From assembly GCA_951213105.1 (NCBI GenBank), contig OX578147.1, positions 128,287,322-128,351,321 of the forward strand: DNA of 64,000 bases, given 5' to 3'. The position numbers and the translations under genes are program-made. This DNA comes from Amaurobius ferox. Taxonomy: Eukaryota > Arthropoda > Arachnida > Araneae > Amaurobiidae. Under the pieces are notes generated by a model, which searched no databases, was not told the DNA's origin, and worked only from the letters and a program-made list of their open reading frames with translations. Shown here one piece after another: positions 57,112-64,000 of the stretch (positions within the stretch are counted from its first letter, which is position 1; each line of letters opens with the position of its first letter).

Positions 57112-57888
57112 TTGTGTAAATGTGTTATGAGTTTTTTACGTAAGTATATTGTCTTAATTAATGATTATACTTTAAATAATAATACCTTACAGCGTAGTTT
57201 TGTTGACTTAGGTGTGAAATTTGGTTGCAAAATTTCTTTTAATGAGCCTAAACAGCAAATAACTTTGGATGCTTTCAGAAATTTTGGTTTCTTGATTAGA
57301 AATTCTGGTGGTCTTCATATGAAACTAAAACTTCATTATTTAACTGTTTGGTGAGCCCTAAAATAGAATATGCATTGTTAATCTGGGATCCTAGTTATGC
57401 CTTTTACAGTCAGCTTGTTGAAAATGTACAATTTAAAATTTTAAGATATTTATTTTTTACGGTCATTGGATATTGTTCAAGGGATCTATCTTCTAGTGCA
57501 GTGTTGAGTAAAATGTTTGGTATTCTGACCTAAATTAGAATTTCTGAGACCTAAATTGGAATATACATCATTATACTGGGATCCTGGTTATACATTTTAG
57601 AGTCAGCTTACTGGAAAGGTACAATCTAAATGTTTAAGATATTTACTTTCTACGGTCAATAACTATTGTTCAAATGATCTATCTAGTGCAGTGTCGAGAA
57701 AAACGTTTGTTATTCTGACCTAAATTAGAATATGTATCGGTAAACTGGGATTTTGGTTATGTCTTTCACAGCAAGTTTACTTGAAAGGTCGAAATTAAAT
57801 TTTCAAGATATTTATTATTTACGTCCAATGGCTATTTCTCAAATGATCTATCTTGTGCACTGTTGACAAAATCATTTGGTATTCCGGA
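57112..57888 (+). pseudogene. LINE reverse transcriptase C-terminal fragment with tandem triplication
   Basis: The first frame reads FVDLGVKFGCKISFNEPKQQ, then ITLDAFRNFGFLIRN; after a shift near 57340 comes VSPKIEYALLIWDPSYAFYS and QFKILRYLFF, the end of a LINE RT. The stretch from PKIEYALLIWD to about 57533 is then repeated twice, diverged, at about 57546-57715 and 57720-57888 (TTGGAATATACATCATTATA, TTAGAATATGTATCGGTAAA). The repeats carry stops. Confidence 0.7.
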
Positions 57889-58432
57889 ATAAAATATTAG
57901 AAGAAAATTATATTTAGTGAATTATTTTTACAAGCTTTTTAACAATCTTATTGATTGTTCGTACATCTGGAATAATATTTTTCTTAATGTTCCGAAAATG
58001 GTTATGATATGTAGATCGATAGTCTTTAAACATAATTATTCTCGGTTAAATGTGACTATGAAATTTGTAGTTAATATATTTCATAAATTGTTTAATGTTT
58101 GCTGTAGTGATCTGGATATTTTTTTTCATGTCCATCTGTGAATTTAAGCGTAGTTGTGATATTTCGATTAATTGATTTACTCAATGTAAGTTGATAGGTT
58201 AGTCTGTTTCTATTTGCTGGTTGTGAATCCTTTATATCATAGAAAGAAGGAGATAAAATTCCTATGGATGAAATGCTTGAAAATGCTATATTGTTTTGAG
58301 AATTACATCTAGGTGTCGCTAGTGTTAGTTGACATAATAGTTAGTTGACTAAAATAGCCACTATTGTTAGTTGACACAACAGAAAGGCGTAGTTTAGTAT
58401 AGTATGTATTTTTGATTAAATTAACCAGTATT
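57889..58432. other. No gene seen
   Basis: AT-rich; the open frame 57917-58141 matches nothing I know and may be LINE 3' sequence. Confidence 0.4.
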
Positions 58433-59321
58433 TTTACTTTCCTTATATACATAATATATAAGGAAAGTATTGTGACGGGGTCGAAAATTCGAGTTTTCGA
58501 CGGGAGAGCGCGTTTCAAGCATCCCTGATCACGAATCAAATATTTTTGAAGTGATGTCTGTGTGTGTGTGTGTATGTGTGTGTGTGTGTGTGTGTGTGTC
58601 AGTGAGACTGTGGAGACGATAACGGACGAACGAATGGACCGATTCGAATGAAATTTGGTACAAAAATTACAATGCGTAAACACTGGAAGCCTATTGTTTT
58701 TATACGCAATCGAATGTTCAGAACCCCCTAAATTTTCGAGTGAAATTTTGGAAAAATCGTCAAAAAATCAAAACCTCTAATAAAGTTACGCAAATAGACA
58801 TTTCTTATGTAATTTTTCATTAGAAAACGATTGACACAAATTTTAGAACGCTAACACGAACCGTTCTCGAGATATCACACATTTTATAAAAAAAAAATTA
58901 TCAAAAAGTCATGTAAAATAAAAAAAAAATTCCTAATGAGAAACATGTTCACTTTTCATATGTAATTCCATGTGATAAATTTGGTGACATCATTCGCGTG
59001 GATCTTGCTCGTTCCATTCATGAAAAAAGATACTTTAAGTACTACTGTTTTACTTGAACGCCAATAGTTATTTATCTGCAGTAAGAATAACTTATTTCTC
59101 CGTCCATAACGCTCTTGGCGAGATTTTGGCGACGAATTTGGTGGAATGTCGCCAACTTGGCGACTTTTTAAAATGTTGTTAAATTAACGAAAAACTCGCT
59201 AAATGGATAAAAATGACGCTAAATCAATGAAAATGACGATTCATTGACGAAAATTCAATATCTTGGAAAGAATATAAATATCTACTATAAAAATAATCTT
59301 TTTTTTTTACTGTAAAAGTAG
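58433..59321 (+). repeat. Microsatellite-core repeat, family A (copy A4)
   Basis: Hairpin ACTTTCCTTATA/TATAAGGAAAGT at 58436-58468, (TG)n at 58558-58599, body as in A2. The closing GTCATGTGTTGCCCACATC end is missing. Confidence 0.85.
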
Positions 59322-59339
59322 TAAATTCAGTGTGCTATT

Positions 59340-59382
59340 TACTACTATAGAGTACGGAACTGAACTACTATAGAGTACGGAA
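59340..59382 (+). repeat. Short tandem duplication (two units)
   Basis: ACTACTATAGAGTACGGAA occurs twice within 45 bp at the truncated end of copy A4, probably made when that end was lost. Confidence 0.8.
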
Positions 59383-59856
59383 TATATGGACATAAAAATA
59401 AATTGAAAGGTAAAATAATTTTGAATGCGTAGAAATATTCTTTATTGTTTCCATTTGTATTTCGTTAATAATTTATTTTTACAAAATGGACCGTTTAAAT
59501 AAATATTTTATGGCTTTCGCCACAGAAATGCATACAATGCAGGGCTACTTATCTTATCCCAGCGCCACCTGAATGATTGTCTCAAACGATATTAGCGTTT
59601 TCTTAATATGAAATTTTAACTTCTTATACTTCCTTCATGCTTTGTATTTTGCATTTGTTATTTGCGCATATTTTGTGGGTTTTTTTTCTTATTATTGAAT
59701 CATTTTATAGTTTGTGTTTATTTGTGTGCCCGTATAATTAGGTTTTTATATAATTGCTCTGTGTATTTTTATTTGATTAAATAAATGAATAAAATTCATT
59801 AAATTATGGTATTTAACTTCCTCAAATGCTAGTAAAATTTTTTGAAAATTACTTAC

Positions 59857-59898
59857 CGTTGCTGAAAATTTATAAAATTCGCAGAGGACACATTGCGC
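59857..59898 (-). CDS. Internal exon (42 nt) of the candidate host gene
   Basis: On the minus strand the acceptor is CTTTTTTTTCTAG and the donor ACG|GTAAGTAAT, both close to consensus. The exon reads AQCVLCEFYKFSAT in phase 0, giving the first cysteines of the mature chain (CVLC). It lies between copy A4 and the repeat at 60065, in unique DNA. Confidence 0.55.
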
Positions 59899-60064
59899 CT
59901 AGAAAAAAAAGAATACAATTAAAATTTTCAATTGAAGTATGATTTCTATTTAATAAATTCAAAATAGATAATCTAAAAAAACTTTGGTATTAACTATGTT
60001 TGGCTAACTAGAAGCATATTTTGTTTATAATTTACTTTATTAATTAAATGATATAATAAAATAT

Positions 60065-60790
60065 AATTATATCATTTACTAGATCATATACCCGGCGTTG
60101 CCAGAGATTTAAAATTCAAATGCTTAATTAAAATTGCAAAGGAATTCACATAGAATTCTCTCAAACAAACGAACGGTTTATCAATACACTCATTTAGAAA
60201 ATGAAAACCATTTTGTGACGTCACGACGTCAGAGAACGTCGTATTGTTGGTGTGACGTCTAGACGTCTAGTTGTAATGTTATTTTAAATAATTTAATGCA
60301 TATTATATGATATATTTTGGGATTTTTACGGCATAAAAATCCGCGCTCTAATAATCATTGTGAGTATCGTGCTAAAAATAGCAAATATAGGATGAAAACT
60401 CGCTAAGGTATCGTTCATGTTTTTTTAATTATACTTCTTTGAGTAAAGGAATTTTTTTCTCTTTTGAAGTTTCTAGTATTTTTATTTGTTATTGAGAACA
60501 TATTGTTTGCTTTAAGCAATGAACAATGCAAAAGCCCAACGTCTTGAATATAGGTTTTCTAACTGAAGGATATAATTTTGAGTTTTTAAATTTGATATTA
60601 TATTATCATTATGAAAAAAAAAGATGATCCTATGAAAGCGCATTGACATGGTATTTAACTTTTTTAATTTTACTGATAATATCTTATTTATAATAATGAA
60701 AGAAGCTGTCTGCCAGTCTGTGTGTCTGTTTGGGTCGCCTCTAGCGACAAATCTAAGCGACGACAACCTAAAAATAAAATGGCTCATGAC
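60065..60790. repeat. Possible dispersed repeat with CCCGGCGTTGCC start
   Basis: TATACCCGGCGTTGCCAGAG near 60090 is a phrase I know from dispersed repeats in invertebrate genomes. A TCTGTGTGTCTGTTTGGGTC tract near 60716 would fit an internal microsatellite. No second copy is in the window, so limits are uncertain. Confidence 0.3.
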
Positions 60791-62544
60791 AACAACATAA
60801 AAAATATCCTTCTTTTACCCAATACAAATGATTCCGCTTCTCAAAACGCCAGGCCCGCTGCTCCTCCGTGTACCCCTCCATAGACAGGATCAGAACAAAA
60901 TAAGTTAGCTACGTAACATAAACATGCAGATGCATTGATTAATAAAATATTATAAAAAATATTTTTAAGTTACACGGTTTTAGTAAAATGCACTCAAAAG
61001 TAAAAAAATAATTTTTAGCTATCACAAAATTCTTAGTCATATACGACTCAAAATAAAGCCATGGGGCGCCCATGAAAGAGTTGCATTTGGACATTCACAT
61101 AATTTTAAGAAACAATAGAAATGATAACAAAGAAATGGCGTATATAAAAATGATTACATTCAACCCATTTAAATTTTACTTTGACAATTTTGATTTAACA
61201 ATCCATCATTCTTATATATGTCATTTTTATGTTATCACTTCTATGGTACCTTAAAATTATGGGGTGCACCGCGGGTATTTTGGGGGTGCACCACGGTTTG
61301 ACGTTTAGTCGCATAGAACCAAGAATGATGTGATAGATAAAAATTATTTTTTTAATTTTTAATGCATTTTACTAAAGCAGTGTAACTTTTTTCAATATTT
61401 AGTCATCATATGTATTACCCATTTTATACTTTGTAGTCTTTTACGATTTTGTAATCAATTTTTCATCAGGTATACAATCAAACCTTTTAAAAATATTTTA
61501 TTGCATTCGTCATGAACAATGGGTGTATAAAATAAACATTTAGTTCGTAGTACGAACGACATGCATTAAGTTCAGAAATTAAGCATTATCAGTTCAGGAA
61601 ATTTGAATATGAACATCGAAAAACATTATGAACATTCCTTTTAAATATGAATATTCCTTTCATTATTCACATATGAACATTCCTTTTAAATACGAACATT
61701 GAAAAACTGTAAGCTAACAAAGTTTCGTTACTAATAACCATCAACACAGTTTAATGTGAACGATATAATGATGCTTTTTAGAAATTAGAGTAGCAATGTT
61801 CATTTCAATGAATGACAATTTTCTTAAGTTATTCTCAAATTCCCTTATGTTTCTCAACTTAGATATACAAATAAGTGAGCTGGGAGAAAGCCCAAAAAGG
61901 TGGTAAGAAATGGAATTAGACGCTTCAACGCTTGTGAAGTCAGTAGCTGGATTCTTAAATACTTGCCAGATAAAAGACATAACTGAGAACATTGGTATTA
62001 CTTCAAAGTAGTTCTACGCCCAAAGGAATCACACAGACTAAGGAGATTTCAATCCAAAATAGTTATTAACACATAAGTTTTACAGCCAGCTGCTGGAAAA
62101 GCTAAGAGGTCTGTATACAAAACAGGCAAAATATTGCTTAGGCCCGTCTCGTGACTGAAAGTTTATATTTAAATAAACCCTGGGCTTGGTGATAACATGA
62201 AAGTTGTAATACTCGTAGTAATAGAATGTGGGTGGCAGATTTTTACCTAATTCATCAGCGAACGTCTGTATACGTTAAAAGGGCACTTTCGTGATCTAGA
62301 TCATTTTCTCTTGACTTATACCCATCTCGGCTTAGACTCGGGATCACAGGCCCGATGTCGCTTAAGACGGCACGCTCTGGCGAAAGTGGGCAACTCAAAA
62401 CTAATAAGCACACACTTTCTTTACCGTACCAAAATTTTATCATGTTTTACTTCAGCATCGCAGAAATTGTTAGCTGGCTCAGGATTGGTCTACATAACGG
62501 AACTAGTAAGACGTTAATCAAGATTGGTATCACGTCTGCATACA
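60791..62544. other. No gene seen; probable intron
   Basis: Small open frames (61072-61254 plus, 61741-61992 minus, 62255-62517) have no recognisable domains or good splice sites in phase with the candidate gene. A GGGGTGCACC phrase repeats at 61262-61292. Confidence 0.45.
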
Positions 62545-62725
62545 ATAGATAAAACCAAAGACAAAACGTTTTTTAAAAAACGAAAGGTGTTTTATTTAAC
62601 ATCCTAAAAGACGTACAAAATATTGTTAAAAACTTGTGTTTTAACAATATTTTGTACGTCTTTTAGGAAGTTAAATAAAATACCTTTCGTTTTTTAAAAA
62701 ACGTTTTGTCTTTGGTTTTATCTAT
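62545..62725. repeat. 181-bp near-perfect hairpin
   Basis: Arms of about 86 bp (ATAGATAAAACCAAAGACAA inward to AATATTGTTAAAA) with a central ACTTGTG-type loop. Only a few mismatches (GTGTTTTATTTAACATCC against GGAAGTTAAATAAAATACC). AGTAAGACGTT occurs both at 62508 and at 62726. This looks like a fold-back MITE and could also be a hairpin RNA source if transcribed. Confidence 0.85.
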
Positions 62726-63583
62726 AGTAAGACGTTGTTAATTCAAAGTAAATCATAACGTAACTGAGTGTAAAGTAAGTAAAGTTCAACGTATTTATCC
62801 GTCCTCCCTAGAGTTTGTTACGGACCCCCCCCCCCCCCCATTTGGTCTAACCTATACAGGGCTTGTAGATTATATCTACTTATTTTCATACATTGAGTTA
62901 AAATTATTTTATTTCCAGCTTATGCTACAAAATATAAAGAAATTATTTATAAAAAGAAAGGATAAAATGAATGCAATACTGATAGACTATACTCACAGCT
63001 ACAAATTGATCCCTGGAATTGAAACAGAACTTGAGAAGAGGCTGAAAAAAAATATATTTAATAACAAAGAATCGTTTTTTAAATATCAGCAGAACAAAAT
63101 TTATATCAAATATAAAAAAAATTAAAAAAAATTAAAAGTATGTTAAGAGAAGTATATCCGCTTCCAAGACAAAATGTAGCGATCGAATGCGACAGTTAAA
63201 AAACTTCAATTTTAAAATAAATTAGAGACATACTAGTCTGTCTCTCTTGACCCAAAATTGAAGCGAAACATGGTATCGAGCTAGATGTTTAATAACTGAA
63301 ATTTTTATTTGAGTTGTAAAAAACTCACATTAAATCAAAGTTATATTAAAATAGAATGCTATTGCAAATTTTCAAGGTGCTGGAGTTGTGAGAATCTCTC
63401 AGAAAACTATTCTGTTATTCTCCTTTATTTTATTCTGACTCCATACATATATAAATAATTATCATCGTTTGCTAAAGGAAACAGCTTTTTGTCTTGAACT
63501 CACCAGATTACAGCATTTTTACAAGATTCCATCATTTTACAAATTTTTAGTTCTATAATAACAAATCCGCTGTTTCCACTTAC
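62726..63583. other. No firm gene; poly-C run; possible alternative 3' part of exon 1
   Basis: A 15-C run lies at 62825-62839. The plus-strand frame 62922-63125 follows an acceptor-like TTTTATTTCCAG but is lysine/asparagine-rich AT sequence. At 63504-63583 the minus-strand frame of exon 1 stays open to a second good donor (CTG|GTGAGTTC), so exon 1 may be longer in some transcripts. Confidence 0.4.
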
Positions 63584-63666
63584 TCCATTACAGAATAATA
63601 AAGATAAAAAATAAAAAGATGCCATGCAACCATAGATATAAACATTTTGGACTCTGCTTTCAAACA
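63584..63666 (-). CDS. First coding exon of the candidate host gene (signal peptide)
   Basis: On the minus strand the acceptor is TTCTTTTTTCCCCCACTTAG and the donor GGA|GTAAGTGG. The likely start codon is at 63623-63625, giving MASFYFLSLLFCNG and joining in phase 0 to AQC in the next exon: a short, very hydrophobic leader with a plausible cleavage site before the first mature cysteine. An upstream out-of-frame ATG in better context (AAAATG) could make only a ~45-residue peptide. A preceding untranslated exon is implied by the acceptor. The frame also stays open past the donor to 63504, so the exact 3' end is uncertain. Confidence 0.5.
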
Positions 63667-64000
63667 CTAAGTGGGGGAAAAAAGAATGAGGAAAAATCGT
63701 AGCAGACGATTATAATGCTGCTATTGACAGGAGTTTATTTATTGCTTCTTTTTAAACGGACATTTTTCTATTGACCAATTTAAGTTTATCGAAATTGAAA
63801 ACAAGGTCGAACACCAATCTTTCCGGTGTTCTGACTCTTGATGAACCAACCTAAGTAAACGGCTTGTGTTTTAAATATATAGATAAGAAGTGAAATTAAA
63901 TAAAATAAATTAAAGTTTAAACAAATTTTACGAATATTTTAGGGATATAAATTACAAATAAAAACATGCCAACATGCGCTGTTAAAATTCACACATTAAT
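63667..64000. other. No gene seen
   Basis: AT-rich sequence upstream of the exon; any 5' UTR exon or promoter of the candidate gene would be here or beyond the window. Confidence 0.4.

Noticed and set aside
58309..58683. 124-codon minus-strand frame with a Thr-His repeat (and similar frames at 12874 and 36434)
   Set aside because: All are family A repeat plus (TG)n read in frame.
62922..63125. Plus-strand frame after an acceptor-like TTTTATTTCCAG
   Set aside because: Low-complexity Lys/Asn/Ile composition expected of AT-rich DNA and no donor or partner exon.

Overview
This window is AT-rich eukaryotic nuclear DNA, almost certainly from an invertebrate. The base composition, (TA)n tracts, dense transposon load and transposon types (Tc1, mariner, hAT, jockey-like LINE, Penelope-like, tRNA-derived SINE, microsatellite-bearing repeats) fit an arthropod. 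A chelicerate such as a spider is my guess, not something the sequence proves. There are no operons, rRNA genes, CRISPR arrays or bacterial-type genes, and nearly all long open frames belong to transposable elements or tandem repeats.

The one candidate for a host gene lies on the minus strand and spans about 48 kb. Five small exons (63584-63666, 59857-59898, 54609-54629, 31195-31260, 15365-15652) have good splice sites, lie outside every repeat, and join in phase 0. Together they would encode about 152 residues: a hydrophobic leader, five cysteines after it, two N-glycosylation sequons, an RRKR site and an acidic helical tail. The mobile elements listed below from 15.6 to 63.5 kb would lie in its introns.

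Layout. 0-4.3 kb: SINEs, a microsatellite repeat and a MITE. 4.3-8.8 kb: a decayed Tc1 element and a roughly 3.2-kb inverted repeat whose two arms carry the same Penelope-like reverse-transcriptase fragment. 10.0-12.1 kb: a long open Penelope-like reverse transcriptase between (TA)n tracts. 12.3-15.0 kb: a fold-back DNA element with two opposite-facing microsatellite repeats inserted in one arm. 17.6-20.1 kb: a hAT transposon with its 8-bp target duplication. 20.2-27.1 kb: one decayed jockey-like LINE interrupted by a mariner-like element, a SINE tail, two solo LTRs and a 27-bp minisatellite region. 28.7-31 kb: SINEs and a transposon with 92-bp terminal repeats around a zinc-finger-type open frame. 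32-35.3 kb: three Tc1 pseudogenes. 36.5-47.5 kb: seven copies of a 1.3-kb repeat, including a recent 3.0-kb tandem duplication. 47.8-55.8 kb: many copies of a second microsatellite repeat, LINE and SINE pieces, and a second 27-bp minisatellite. 57-59.3 kb: a LINE fragment with an internal tandem triplication and another microsatellite repeat. 60-64 kb: mostly unique sequence, a 181-bp near-perfect hairpin and the first exon of the candidate gene.

Three abundant repeat families (A, B, C) share one plan: a terminal hairpin, a short unique stretch, a (TG)n or (CTGT)n microsatellite, then a conserved body. A and B insert in T-runs and B and C form head-to-tail arrays. This resembles non-autonomous Helentron (HINE/DINE-1-like) elements and is the most system-like feature of the window after the split gene.
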